A program made the translations under genes and the position numbers. Positions 8,938 to 17,720 of a stretch of DNA of 64,000 nucleotides are shown one piece after another. Within the stretch, counting starts at the first letter, position 1, and every line of letters begins with the position of its first letter. The notes under the pieces were generated by a model. It was given only the letters and a program-made list of their open reading frames with translations, was not told the origin of the DNA and did no database searches. The stretch comes from Planctomycetota bacterium (GTDB lineage Bacteria; Planctomycetota; Phycisphaerae; UBA1845): NCBI GenBank assembly GCA_016200265.1, contig JACQFE010000053.1, positions 62,001 through 126,000 on the forward strand, in the 5' to 3' direction.

Positions 8938-9402
8938 ATGACAGCATCTCACGTTTCCGTTCGCATCGTGGGGCGGTTCTTACTGGTGTCGGCCCTGGTT
9001 TCTTCGGTGCTTGTGACGAGTGCCGTGGGCGAGGGGTTGGTGTTGCACCAGCACGGCGTTCGAGCGGCGCATCTGCATTCTTTAGCATTCGGCGACCTTC
9101 AATCCGGCGCCGCGTGGTCCGCGAAGTTTGGGCACCCCACCTCTTCCAAGCCGACTATCGAGTCGGAGCCGAAAAACGCCCGCGTTCTGGCCATCGTCAC
9201 CACATGTATGATTTTCGCAACGAGTCCTCGAGGAACCGATGCCGTCGATGTGCATTGGTTCTCTCATCCAACGAACCCGATTCTTGTAGCCGCAGAACCG
9301 CACCAGCCGCCGATGGATGCTTCCTTCAGCGTTCCATTGGCCTCCAGCGGCGAAACCGTTTCCGCCGTCGCACGGCTGCGAAACCACACTTTCCTCATCT
9401 AG
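8938..9402 (+). CDS. Small secreted protein, unknown function
   Basis: A 154-residue product from ATG 8938 (GGTGGGG lies 6 bp upstream). A clear signal peptide covers residues 8-32 (IVGRFLLVSALVSSVLVTSA). The mature protein begins EGLVLHQHGVRAAHLHSL, a His-rich patch that could bind metal. There is a second hydrophobic stretch (VLAIVTTCMIFAT). The frame extends upstream to 8773, but that part has no start signal or protein-like features. No family recognised. It stands alone between a gene-poor stretch and the Cys-repeat protein gene. Confidence 0.5.
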   Translation: MTASHVSVRIVGRFLLVSALVSSVLVTSAVGEGLVLHQHGVRAAHLHSLAFGDLQSGAAWSAKFGHPTSSKPTIESEPKNARVLAIVTTCMIFATSPRGTDAVDVHWFSHPTNPILVAAEPHQPPMDASFSVPLASSGETVSAVARLRNHTFLI

Positions 9403-9706
9403 GAAGCACCCCTCAACGCGGAATCTCGCGGAAATCGCCATCGTCTTCGACTCTTTGAAGATGAGGGCAACTCCGCCGATGCCTTTGGCAAATCTGCCAT
9501 AGCCACCGTGATCGTTTCGGTTCCGCAATGTGCAAGCCGTGCCCAAAGCTGGAGAACAACCAGGTTGTTCCTCGCCGGCCGCCTGCATTGGACTTCAAAT
9601 GAGAATTTCACCGCCCAATAGAGTGTAAGATCGTGCGATGGAGACCACCAGGGCGTCAATCTTCACGCAATTTGCAAACCAAACGGCGCCTGAAGGGGAC
9701 TTAATT
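9403..9706. other. Intergenic, nothing specific seen
   Basis: No coding signal, RNA gene or strong hairpin recognised. The last bases carry the ribosome-binding site (AAGGGG) of the gene starting at 9707. Confidence 0.4.
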
Positions 9707-12241
9707 ATGAATAAGCAGTTGTCGATAGGCGGGATCGGGCTTGTGGTCATCATGGCAGCATTGATGACGCTTGCCGTATCTCCGTCAGCCGAGGCCAGTA
9801 TTGCCTACGGCAGCCTCAACAACTTCGATTGTGTCAACGACACCGGAGTCGAAGCTCATGGTTTTGAAATCGAACTGGATGATGTGCACAGCACGGACAT
9901 CACCTACACCTACGACTACAATCATTACGGCATTCCAAAGATTACGGAGGACAACACCGACCCACTACACCCGAGGGTTTTCATTCGTTACGCCGCCACG
10001 AGGAACTCCGACGGCACCTGGACTGCGTTTACGGCGATTCCATCGGGGCCCATTACCCCGACTGACGGCCACCAGTTCACTAATCCATCGGTGAATTTCG
10101 GGGGAGAACATTTTGGCGCCGGCTATTACGGTGCGCCGACAGCGGTGAAGTACAACTGGCTGATCGATGACGGGACAGGGCATCTCGTCCATGGACCGCC
10201 GGTCTATGTCGCGACGCCGACGTTCACTTATTATCCACCGGCTCCGGCGCAACCCCCACAAGTTCAGGCAGTGATCGTTCCTCCTCCGCCACCGGCCCCA
10301 CCCGTGTTGCAATTCGGAGAGGCGACGTGGGTGAAGGATATTAAGACGACGACGCACAATCCCAACAAGGTAGGACTCAGGGATCTCGTCGATCCCGATC
10401 CCGACAACCCGGGTGCTCAGAATTGGGCCAACGGCGAGCCCGCCGAGGTGGAAACTGAGTGGAGGATTCTGCAGACTGAATTCGCCAACGCCAACAATCC
10501 CAAAGGCAAGTTGGCCGGTGTGCCGCAAGACCTGCCGGGTGGCGACGAGATCATCACCCGCCGTTATGAGTTTTACAAATACACTGGGCCTCTCGACGCG
10601 GAATCAGGCGAGGGCATGGCGGACCAGGTGGCCGCTGACGGAATCCACGGTGTTGGAAGTGTGACCTTTAACGATCACTTCGATCCTGGAACAGGAGAAT
10701 GGGTTACGGTTACGGTTGACCTCTCGACCGTGGAAGTGGTCGGCGAGTTCTTCGGCGCGCAGATGGCCGGATTCGATGTCGCCCCGGCCCTGGGTTTGAT
10801 CGATCACATTCCCGACGGCGAGCTCGGCGTCGCCTACGCCGATCGCATGGTGGTGGTTCCGGGAGCGGACACCCCATTTCATGCCACGACGTCCGGGACG
10901 CTTCCCGATGGTACGTTGTTGGGTGAATTCACGGGTGTCTTCACCGGAACGCCGACTGTTGCGGGCGTTTTCACGTTCACTGTGGATGCCAAGGATCTGT
11001 TCACGGATGCCGTCCTCGTATCCAAAGAATACACTGTAACGATTTCCGCGGTCGTCGCCCCACCCGAATGCTTCACGGATGCGGATTGCGTCGATGCGGA
11101 CGCTTGCACCACCGACCTGTGCGTGGCGGGCGTTTGCCAGCATCAACCGATTGCGGCCTGCTGCAACACGGACGCAGAGTGCAACGATGCAGATGGTTGC
11201 ACGCGGGACCTCTGCGTGAATCATATTTGCACGCATGACCCCGTTCCGGGCTGCTGCAACACGGACGCGGAATGTGTCGATGCGAACGACTGTACGCTCG
11301 ACGCCTGTGTAGGCCATCTGTGCGAACATGCCCCGCTGGCCGGCTGCTGCCTGACGGACGCCGACTGTGCAGACGCCAATGTCTGCACCGCGGACACTTG
11401 TGTGAATCACGTGTGTGAACACGGTCCGATCGCAGGCTGCTGTTTGACGGATGCGGAATGCGCCGACGCGGATGCCTGCACGCTCGACGCGTGTGCAAAT
11501 CATGTGTGCACGCACGACAGCGTTCCGGGCTGCTGCAACACCGACGCGGAATGCGCCGACGGGAACGTGTGTACGCGGGATGCGTGCCAGGCCAACGCTT
11601 GTGTACACGATGCGATCGTCAATTGCTGCACGACGGATGCCCAGTGTGTGGATACGGACCCGTGTACGCGCGACTTCTGCGACGCGGCGACGAATTTGTG
11701 TGTGCACCAGCTTCCGGCGGGGTGCTGCACGGATGCGGATTGTGCGGACACGAATGTTTGCACGCACGACGCCTGCGTTAATCAGATCTGCGAGCACACT
11801 CCGATCGCGGCGTGCTGCACGGCCGATTCGGATTGCGATGACGGCAACGGCTGCACCGCGGATCGTTGCGTGAACAACACCTGTCAGCATGAGCCTTCGT
11901 CGAATTGCTGCACGAACGATGCCCAGTGCGATGACGGAATTGCCTGCACGGTGGACAAGTGCAGCAATCTCGGTGCGTGCGCACATACGCTGAATGACGC
12001 GGCGTGTGACGATGGTGTCGACTGCACGAACGATCGGTGCGTGCCGTCGGTTGGCTGTGTGCACGAGCCGGACGACGCCCGCTGTGATGATGGCTTATTC
12101 TGCAATGGTCAGGAACGATGCCATCCGGTGTCGGGTTGCCACCACGGCATAAGGCCCTGTCCGCCGCCGTTCTGCGATGAGGCCCGTAGCCGCTGCAACA
12201 AACCCATACCGCATCCCCATGGCGACAACGATCGTGATTGA
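9707..12241 (+). CDS. Large secreted protein with Ig-like (He_PIG) domain and Cys-rich repeats
   Basis: From ATG 9707 (GAAGGGG upstream), 844 residues. Signal peptide in the first 30 residues (IGLVVIMAALMTLAVSPSAEA). A Pro-rich linker lies near residue 180, and a putative Ig domain at about 360-450 (PDGTLLGEFTGVFTGTPTVAG, a He_PIG pattern). The last 400 residues hold ten tandem units of about 36 residues of the form C-C-x-T-D-A-x-C-x-D-x(3)-C-T-x-D-x-C-x(3)-x-C-x-H, then two divergent units (CDDGVDCTNDRC, CDDGLFCNGQERC) and a His/Asp-rich end. Such repeats are common in large exported proteins of planctomycetes and deltaproteobacteria and are probably disulfide-bonded. A relative in style lies at 45565-48471. 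Role unknown; surface or adhesive function is inference. Confidence 0.8.
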   Translation: MNKQLSIGGIGLVVIMAALMTLAVSPSAEASIAYGSLNNFDCVNDTGVEAHGFEIELDDVHSTDITYTYDYNHYGIPKITEDNTDPLHPRVFIRYAATRNSDGTWTAFTAIPSGPITPTDGHQFTNPSVNFGGEHFGAGYYGAPTAVKYNWLIDDGTGHLVHGPPVYVATPTFTYYPPAPAQPPQVQAVIVPPPPPAPPVLQFGEATWVKDIKTTTHNPNKVGLRDLVDPDPDNPGAQNWANGEPAEVETEWRILQTEFANANNPKGKLAGVPQDLPGGDEIITRRYEFYKYTGPLDAESGEGMADQVAADGIHGVGSVTFNDHFDPGTGEWVTVTVDLSTVEVVGEFFGAQMAGFDVAPALGLIDHIPDGELGVAYADRMVVVPGADTPFHATTSGTLPDGTLLGEFTGVFTGTPTVAGVFTFTVDAKDLFTDAVLVSKEYTVTISAVVAPPECFTDADCVDADACTTDLCVAGVCQHQPIAACCNTDAECNDADGCTRDLCVNHICTHDPVPGCCNTDAECVDANDCTLDACVGHLCEHAPLAGCCLTDADCADANVCTADTCVNHVCEHGPIAGCCLTDAECADADACTLDACANHVCTHDSVPGCCNTDAECADGNVCTRDACQANACVHDAIVNCCTTDAQCVDTDPCTRDFCDAATNLCVHQLPAGCCTDADCADTNVCTHDACVNQICEHTPIAACCTADSDCDDGNGCTADRCVNNTCQHEPSSNCCTNDAQCDDGIACTVDKCSNLGACAHTLNDAACDDGVDCTNDRCVPSVGCVHEPDDARCDDGLFCNGQERCHPVSGCHHGIRPCPPPFCDEARSRCNKPIPHPHGDNDRD

Positions 12242-12289
12242 TGTTGGGCTGGTCACGAAGGTGTTGCATTGCAGTGGGTAATGCTCTGG

Positions 12290-12326
12290 ATGGGCTGGGC
12301 TTTCGGGTCCAGCCCATTTGCTTGCC
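12290..12326 (+). terminator. Terminator-like hairpin after the Cys-repeat gene
   Basis: ATGGGCTGG pairs with CCAGCCCAT around a 10-base loop, followed by a weak T-run (TTGCTT), about 50 bp after the stop at 12241. Confidence 0.5.
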
Positions 12327-12471
12327 CCGGAGCTGCGATTGTACTTGAAATTTAATTAGCATGTAACTGGCGCTCTGGACTTTTTTCATTTTCTGCGCGA
12401 TGGTATGTCCTGAGGCGTCGAATTTGGCAATGATGTAAGCCACGCACGTACATCCAAACGGAGGAATCACT

Positions 12472-13416
12472 GTGGGAGTCAATTTGAAGGGCCGCCATTT
12501 ACTTTCTATGCTCGATTTTTCCACTGATGAAATACTCGCCGTGCTCGATACCGCTCGCGCATTGAAGGCCAAACGTGGGGCGATCGAAGCATGCTCCAAG
12601 CTTCCGCTCAAGGACAAAACGCTGGCCATGATTTTTCAGAAGCCATCGCTCCGTACCCGCGTGTCATTCGAAACTGGCATGACGCTGCTTGGGGGCCACG
12701 CTATCTACCTTGCACCCACTGACATCAGTCTCGGCAAGCGCGAGACGACGGAAGACATTGCACTCGTTCTGTCGCGTTACGTGGACATCATCATGGCCCG
12801 CGTGTTCGGCCACAACATCGTCGTCGATCTCGCCAAGTCTGCGACGGTTCCGGTGATCAACGGCTTGAGTGATTACGAACATCCATGTCAGATTATGGCC
12901 GACTTGCTCACTGTGATGGAACGAAAGGGCAGGCTCAAGGGTCTTAAAGGCTGCTACATCGGCGACGGAAACAACGTCTGCCATTCATTGATGTTCGGCG
13001 CCGCGCGCGTCGGCATGCACTTCACGGCGATCACGCCAGAAGGCTACGAGCCGCAGCGCGAGGTTGTTCAGATCGCGGAAAAAGCCGGCGCCGCCACGGG
13101 TGCAAAGATGACCGTGACCAGCGATCTGCAAGCGGCTCGCGGCGCCGACATGGTGTATACCGATGTGTGGGCGTCGATGGGTCAGGAATCCGAGGCCGAA
13201 GCCCGCAAGAAAATTTTCAAGGACTATCGCATCGACGAAAAGACAATGAAGCTTGCCGACAAGGATTGCGTAATCCTGCACTGCCTCCCGGCCCACTACG
13301 GCGACGAAATTGATTACGCGACTTCGCGCTTGCCGAACTCGGCCATCTTCGATCAGGCCGAAAATCGCATGTGGACCCAAAACGCCGTCATGCTGCACCT
13401 TCTCGGCGCTGCATAA
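12472..13416 (+). CDS. argF: Ornithine carbamoyltransferase
   Basis: Transfers a carbamoyl group from carbamoyl phosphate to ornithine, giving citrulline in arginine synthesis. Length 314 residues, normal for the family. The carbamoyl-phosphate motif is SLRTR (59-63; usually STRTR), HPCQ is at 137-140, DVWASMG at 231-237, and the ornithine/catalytic motif HCLPAH at 270-275. GTG start with GGAGGA 6 bp upstream. It stands alone rather than in an arg operon. A broken duplicate of its 5' end lies 4 kb upstream at 8411, and two parS-type sites lie just after its stop. Confidence 0.95.
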   Translation: MGVNLKGRHLLSMLDFSTDEILAVLDTARALKAKRGAIEACSKLPLKDKTLAMIFQKPSLRTRVSFETGMTLLGGHAIYLAPTDISLGKRETTEDIALVLSRYVDIIMARVFGHNIVVDLAKSATVPVINGLSDYEHPCQIMADLLTVMERKGRLKGLKGCYIGDGNNVCHSLMFGAARVGMHFTAITPEGYEPQREVVQIAEKAGAATGAKMTVTSDLQAARGADMVYTDVWASMGQESEAEARKKIFKDYRIDEKTMKLADKDCVILHCLPAHYGDEIDYATSRLPNSAIFDQAENRMWTQNAVMLHLLGAA

Positions 13417-13467
13417 CTCCACTGGGGGACCTGGAAAATCCGCAGATCATGCGATTGAGCGAAACCT

Positions 13468-13483
13468 TGTTTCACGTGAAACG
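13468..13483. other. parS: parS centromere site, one mismatch
   Basis: TGTTTCACGTGAAACG matches the ParB-binding consensus TGTTTCACGTGAAACA at 15 of 16 bases. It lies 52 bp after argF. The 21 bases from 13462 to 13482 recur as a perfect inverted copy at 13513-13533, so the two sites are arranged head to head. No parA or parB is in the window. Confidence 0.85.
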
Positions 13484-13511
13484 GAATTGGATACTCTGGG
13501 CTGCGAAAACC

Positions 13512-13527
13512 TGTTTCACGTGAAACA
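13512..13527. other. parS: parS centromere site, perfect palindrome
   Basis: TGTTTCACGTGAAACA is an exact 16-bp parS palindrome, 44 bp centre to centre from the first site. Two close sites are typical of a ParB loading zone, usually in the origin-proximal part of a chromosome. No DnaA-box cluster or dnaA was noticed here. Confidence 0.9.
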
Positions 13528-13740
13528 AGGTTTGGCCTCTTCCGCATGGCCTTCAAATCCGAACACAAGTGGCGTTTTCCGGGTTGATTCGCGGGGCGCT
13601 TGATGAATATTATTTTTTCATGGATCAGAGACAACGTTGTACATGGATTTGAATGGGCACACCCAGGTCGTCGTTTCCATTCGAAGGGAATGTTGTGGTT
13701 GTGAGGACATAATCGCGAGACGGCGGTAGGTTGAAAGATG

Positions 13741-13953
13741 TCAGGCTTGTTGAATTCGATGGCCGGTGGTTTCTGACGGGCATTTGCATTTCCGAAAAGA
13801 GTTGGGCGAGGTTGCCCTGTGTATGTAGCTTGGGATGAAATCGAAATGATTATCGAGTTCGAAAATGAAGGCTCCGCGCGCGAGGCTCTGACGCGAAATC
13901 GTCGGTATCGGATTTTCAAACGTAGCCGATGAATTGAAGGCGACGCGGGGCAT
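13741..13953 (-). CDS. Possible small protein, unknown
   Basis: A 70-residue frame starting MPRVAFNSSATFENPIPT with GGAGG almost directly before the ATG (spacing only 3 bases). No signal peptide, membrane segment or known motif. It lies just upstream of, but on the same strand as, a CTERM-tail protein gene. Composition is plausible for a protein but nothing confirms it. Confidence 0.25.
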   Translation of the reverse strand: MPRVAFNSSATFENPIPTISRQSLARGAFIFELDNHFDFIPSYIHRATSPNSFRKCKCPSETTGHRIQQA

Positions 13954-14004
13954 ATTCCTCCCGCGCCGCCTCTTCAGATGAACGTTTTCCCGGCGCGTAC
14001 TAAT

Positions 14005-14694
14005 TCAATCAATTACGCGGCCGCGCGCCATTCGCCGCATCATGACGACACTTGCCGCGGCGAGAATCAACAGGCCAAGCACGACTGCGCCCCATGTCGA
14101 AACCGCTGGCACGCACTGTCCACCGGGGCAGGTTGAATCATCTCCCAAATAGGTGCCACCGGCATCCGCACAATCGATGGCGGATACACTGCAGAGACAG
14201 TTCGTCGTATTTGGAAGGTCGCAGGCGCCCAGTGCCAAGAGGAACGTATGATCAGTTCCAGTGATCGGCTTGGGGTTTGGAATCCCGGTTGAGTTGGTCG
14301 CGGACAAAGCCCCATTCTTACCGCGCTTCTTGGGAGCTACGGACGTCGTAATCTCAACAGCGCTATTTGCGTTCAGCATCCCCGCGTGCTTGACCCTGAC
14401 ATATTTTTGAGGATTTTGCGGGGTGCCTTTGTCCTGGATACTATCGACTGACCAGCCATCGCCAGCGCTGGCGGCGCTTACGCCGAAATTCGCGACGACA
14501 TCGTCGTCCAAACAACGAACCTGGACACCATCGTAGTTTGTACCCGACTGGTCATTTATGGTCACCGTGAGTGTGGTCTCCTTGGTAACACCGTTATACA
14601 CCGCTGCACTATGGATATTGTCAGCAAACGCGGTTGATTGGGCTGCAATGATGATCGCAACGGTGCAAACACCACAATCCAATAGCTTTCGCAT
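14005..14694 (-). CDS. Secreted protein with PEP/IPTL-CTERM-like sorting tail
   Basis: A 229-residue product with an N-terminal signal peptide (CTVAIIIAAQSTAFA). The C-terminus has the three-part sorting signal: VSTWG, a hydrophobic helix (AVVLGLLILAAASVVMM) and a basic end (RRMARGR). This resembles the IPTL-CTERM/PEP-CTERM class recognised by exosortases. The mature domain has a beta-rich N-terminal part (TKETTLTVTINDQSG) and a Cys-rich stretch just before the tail (CDLPNTTNCLCSVSAIDC), which may be a disulfide-bonded neck. It follows another such gene by 20 bp. No exosortase is in the window. Confidence 0.75.
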   Translation of the reverse strand: MRKLLDCGVCTVAIIIAAQSTAFADNIHSAAVYNGVTKETTLTVTINDQSGTNYDGVQVRCLDDDVVANFGVSAASAGDGWSVDSIQDKGTPQNPQKYVRVKHAGMLNANSAVEITTSVAPKKRGKNGALSATNSTGIPNPKPITGTDHTFLLALGACDLPNTTNCLCSVSAIDCADAGGTYLGDDSTCPGGQCVPAVSTWGAVVLGLLILAAASVVMMRRMARGRVID

Positions 14695-14714
14695 GTCTTA
14701 CACCTTTCGAATAA

Positions 14715-15101
14715 TCAATCAGTTAAGCGCGCCCTTTGCCGCATGATGACGATCGTTGCAGCTGACGCGGTGAGTAGTCCCAACACGAACAGGCCCCATC
14801 CAGATACAGTGGGTATTCCAGTGAGTCGAGAGCAATCATTGCCGGAAAACGATCCCTCACAGATGGGCTTGTCGCCACCAGGTTTGGGCACGCAAATCAG
14901 GTTCTGGCAAAAGGAGTTGGCATGATAGACGCCGTTAGGGATATTTTGGCAAGAGGCCTGGAAGCCTGGAAATGGGGGGCCGCTCATACACCCGGTTCCC
15001 GTCGAGCAGCAATCATTGGCGCAAACGAATCTTGGCGAAGAAAGTTCGCCAATTAACAACACAAGGGCAACTGCTGTAAAATGTGTTTTCAAATTTCGCA
15101 T
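14715..15101 (-). CDS. Small Cys-rich secreted protein with IPTL-CTERM-like tail
   Basis: A 128-residue protein: signal peptide at residues 8-28 (FTAVALVLLIGELSSPRFVCA), a mature region with about ten cysteines, and a C-terminal tail GIPTVSGWG, then a hydrophobic helix (LFVLGLLTASAATIVIM) and RQRAR. The IPT..WG...helix...Arg pattern is that of the IPTL-CTERM sorting family. It is co-directional with the gene at 14005 (20 bp gap) and with the Lnt-like gene upstream (50 bp gap), so these three may form one transcript. Confidence 0.7.
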   Translation of the reverse strand: MRNLKTHFTAVALVLLIGELSSPRFVCANDCCSTGTGCMSGPPFPGFQASCQNIPNGVYHANSFCQNLICVPKPGGDKPICEGSFSGNDCSRLTGIPTVSGWGLFVLGLLTASAATIVIMRQRARLTD

Positions 15102-15151
15102 ACACTCCTCCTCGATCGATTGTCAAAGGACTACACACAGAGAATGACCAA

Positions 15152-15877
15152 TTACGGATTTGCCACGATGGTAATGTGCGGACCTCGTGGTGGAGCACGC
15201 GACCGAGTTGTCAGACGCAAGAATGATCTAGCTGCTTCGAAAGAAGAATTGCCGACAATCGAAAGGGGCGGGCTCCGAAGGATCCTGCGTGACAAGTTGC
15301 CGACATTTCCGCATGCGATCGTGACAAGTGAAAGCATGGCCGCGTTGAGGTATGTGATGGTAAAGGCGATCAGGACGTAACCAAACGTGCGTGCGATCGC
15401 GTCGAGTAGGGCGGAGTGCTCATAGACTGACGTAGTCAGTGCGGACCGCAATCCCAACTGCGATTGGAGCAACTCCACTCCCGTCCACGCGACGGCCAAA
15501 ACCAACGGGCTGAATCCGATCGAGCGGGTCAGGAGTGCGCCAATCGCTGCGTAAATAGCGGGAGCGGCGATGAGCAATGCGGCGGAAACGGCGGTGATAG
15601 ACATCGGGAGGTCAAGGCCACACGCGGCGCAGAGCGCAATCGTTCCACCCCACAAGGCACCGCAAACGCACGCAAGGCGAGCATTGCCGGAACGAATCGA
15701 CCAGAAGAGCGGCACGAGGGCGACAAATTCCAGCCAGGTGTTTTGGCCGGTCCTGGCGATCGCGCAATTGATCGCCGCGCTGAGGATGATGAACCCAAAG
15801 AGTGCGGCGTGACGGCGCGTGAAGCTTAAAAGCGCCGCGGCTTTGCGCAGCACATGATCGACTGCTCGCTCAAACAT
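15152..15877 (-). CDS. Lnt-like membrane protein lacking the nitrilase domain
   Basis: 241 residues from ATG 15877; a GTG at 15937 would add 20. About six membrane segments. LEFVALVPLFWSIRSG, AIGALLTRSIGFSPLVLAVA and WTGVELLQSQLG resemble the membrane half of apolipoprotein N-acyltransferase (Lnt). The catalytic nitrilase-like half, some 250 residues with Glu-Lys-Cys, is absent, and the coding region ends at a normal stop after a basic tail. It is therefore either a truncated Lnt or a separate small membrane family; N-acyltransferase activity is not expected. It sits upstream of two CTERM-tail genes. Confidence 0.5.
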   Translation of the reverse strand: MFERAVDHVLRKAAALLSFTRRHAALFGFIILSAAINCAIARTGQNTWLEFVALVPLFWSIRSGNARLACVCGALWGGTIALCAACGLDLPMSITAVSAALLIAAPAIYAAIGALLTRSIGFSPLVLAVAWTGVELLQSQLGLRSALTTSVYEHSALLDAIARTFGYVLIAFTITYLNAAMLSLVTIACGNVGNLSRRILRSPPLSIVGNSSFEAARSFLRLTTRSRAPPRGPHITIVANP

Positions 15878-16022
15878 TTTCAACACCAACGACGCAAATA
15901 AGCAAAATTGCCTGAGAGAAAATGCCGGTAGAGGCACCGTAACGAAATGCCCGTCGGCAATACAAGTCGCTTTTTTAGGTTAATCTTTTTGGTGTAACCT
16001 TCTTAGGTGACAGCCATGTGGC

Positions 16023-16364
16023 TCAGTGTCTCGCGCGATCTCGAGACATCAACGCGGTTTCGTTGTGTGACTCGTCGTCAGTTGTCGAAGCGTTCAAATC
16101 AGCGACATAGGCGTCGAAGACTCGCAGGAACAGGCCTGAACAGCCGTGGACATTGAGCTTGCGATACAGGCGACCAAGGTGAGTGTGAACGGTGTGAGAC
16201 GAAATGCCCAGCGCCCGGCCGGTGTCCGCTTCACTACCTCCGGCGAAAAGTTGTTGAACGATCTGGAGTTCGCGGTTTGAGAACTTCAACGAATGTGCTA
16301 TCTTCTCCCATCGATCCGGCGGGATCGCGGTGCGAGGAGGAGAATGATTGATTTCATTAAGCAT
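16023..16364 (-). CDS. LuxR-type helix-turn-helix regulator
   Basis: 113 residues from ATG 16364 (GAGG 6 bp upstream); the frame continues upstream to 16499 without protein-like features. A LuxR/GerE DNA-binding domain spans about residues 28-85: LKFSNRELQIVQQLFAGGSE, then GRALGISSHTVHTHLGRLYR and KLNV. No receiver or ligand domain is present, so it is a stand-alone DNA-binding protein. It is adjacent to the Lnt-like/CTERM-tail group but separated by 145 bp; target genes unknown. Confidence 0.8.
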   Translation of the reverse strand: MLNEINHSPPRTAIPPDRWEKIAHSLKFSNRELQIVQQLFAGGSEADTGRALGISSHTVHTHLGRLYRKLNVHGCSGLFLRVFDAYVADLNASTTDDESHNETALMSRDRARH

Positions 16365-16709
16365 CACGGGCCTCGATTGTTTCAACAGCGATCCAATCGT
16401 TTGCCGAAGTACGCAAGTGCTTCGCGCAGCACGACCGACTCGCGAGACCCAAGCTGACTCACCGAGGTCGCCGCTACCCCAAGAAATTAGTTGAGCCAAA
16501 AAACTTCAAAGGCAACGCGTGGATCAATTTCCGAACTCTCGACTTGCGGAAAACGATTCAGGGACGGCATCAACAGAATCGACGCGTCGCCTTAGCCTTC
16601 CAGCATTGCTTTAATGACGCACAGTTATTGTAAATCAGGAAATCGGCGATGCAAGCAAAAAATGGAATCGGCGACATCCGTGTGGCACTGCAAACGGTTT
16701 GTGGCGATT
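16365..16709. other. Intergenic, nothing specific seen
   Basis: No RNA gene, repeat or gene recognised. Presumably it holds the promoter of the minus-strand regulator gene. Confidence 0.35.
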
Positions 16710-17720
16710 TTAGCGTGCTTTGGCGCCGGCGAGGTCGCCTTCGGCCTGTCTGGCACGCTCGCGAAGTGTGTCCAGAAGCTCGCGGACTTCATTGGCCATT
16801 CGCGTGTTGGGGAATTCGCGGACGATATCGAGTCCGATGTGCAATGCGTCCTGCCAGCGCTTCTCATTGACCGCAAATCGGAATTGAATGCCAAGCTGAA
16901 GAAGCCTCTGCTTGAAGATTTGTCGCGCGGAATCCTCCAGCGCCTGGGCTTCTGAACGCGACATATAGAGATCGAGATCTTTCAGCAATTCGATAGCGTG
17001 GTCGGTGTCTTCATTTCGAACGGCCTCATCCCACATCCGCAACAGCTCTTGTTTTCTCAGCTCACGGAGCATGGTCATGCGAGCGTCGAGTGCCTGCACG
17101 CGCGGCTCATCCGGCAGGGCGTTGCGGAGTCGATCGATTTCGCGTGCCGCACGTTCCCAATCAAACACGCGGAAGTGAGCTTCGATGATTTCAATTGCCT
17201 CGTTGAGTCTTAGTTGGATGCGATCATTTCGCGCGTCATCCAATTCCTCACGGCTTCGTTCGGCCTCATCGCGATAACCGAATCGCCGCTCCATTTCATT
17301 GATGAGCGTGAGCGCGGCCTCCCATCGCTCGTTGCGAATGTCATCCCGAATCACGCTTCGCAGTGCATCCAGCTCGCGTTCGCGGTTGGCCAGGGACTTG
17401 GCTGCATCCGAGATCAAGGTGTTTGCGGCAATGTTTTCCAGATGAGCGAGCTGCTTCGAAGTTTTTTCGTGCAATTCCCGAATTTCATCGAGTTGGCGTG
17501 CCTGGGTCGATTCGATCTTCAGCAAGACCGGCATGACCGTGATCGCGAGAATCGCAAAGAAGAGAAGAAGGCCCCCGGCCGCGACCATCCAGACGCCCGG
17601 CGACGACCCATAGCCGATCAGCCCCAATCCGATCAATGTCGCTGCGCCGACTAGCGCAACCGCACAGACAGCCAATTGCAGCAAACGCAACTGATTCAAT
17701 TTTGGGTTGGATCCGCTCAA
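16710..17720 (-). CDS. Membrane-anchored coiled-coil/TPR-like protein
   Basis: 336 residues. Two adjacent membrane helices at about 15-38 and 43-66 (LLQLAVCAVALVGAATLIGL; MVAAGGLLLFFAILAITVMP). Then an Asp/Glu/Arg-rich helical region: a coiled coil at about 70-130 (LDEIRELHEKTSKQLAHLEN) and helical hairpins reminiscent of TPRs (NERWEAALTLINEMERRFG; NEKRWQDALHIGLDIVREFP). Probably a cytoplasmic scaffold attached to the membrane. No catalytic motif; function unknown. Confidence 0.65.
   Translation of the reverse strand: MSGSNPKLNQLRLLQLAVCAVALVGAATLIGLGLIGYGSSPGVWMVAAGGLLLFFAILAITVMPVLLKIESTQARQLDEIRELHEKTSKQLAHLENIAANTLISDAAKSLANRERELDALRSVIRDDIRNERWEAALTLINEMERRFGYRDEAERSREELDDARNDRIQLRLNEAIEIIEAHFRVFDWERAAREIDRLRNALPDEPRVQALDARMTMLRELRKQELLRMWDEAVRNEDTDHAIELLKDLDLYMSRSEAQALEDSARQIFKQRLLQLGIQFRFAVNEKRWQDALHIGLDIVREFPNTRMANEVRELLDTLRERARQAEGDLAGAKAR

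Larger units (their letters stand above)
13417..14004. other. Intergenic stretch holding two parS sites and at most one small gene
   Basis: The left part carries the two parS-like palindromes. The right part has a possible 70-codon minus-strand gene (13741-13953). The longer minus-strand frame 13353-13919 crosses both parS sites and the argF 3' end and looks like chance. Confidence 0.5.

Noticed and set aside
8309..9088. 259-codon minus-strand frame
   Set aside because: Crosses the argF remnant and the REP-like element; no domain, implausible composition.
10604..12064. 486-codon minus-strand frame
   Set aside because: Shadow of the CC-repeat region of the gene at 9707; Arg/Ile/Val-skewed with no protein-like features.
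13353..13919. 188-codon minus-strand frame
   Set aside because: Spans the argF 3' end and both parS sites; no start signal or motif.
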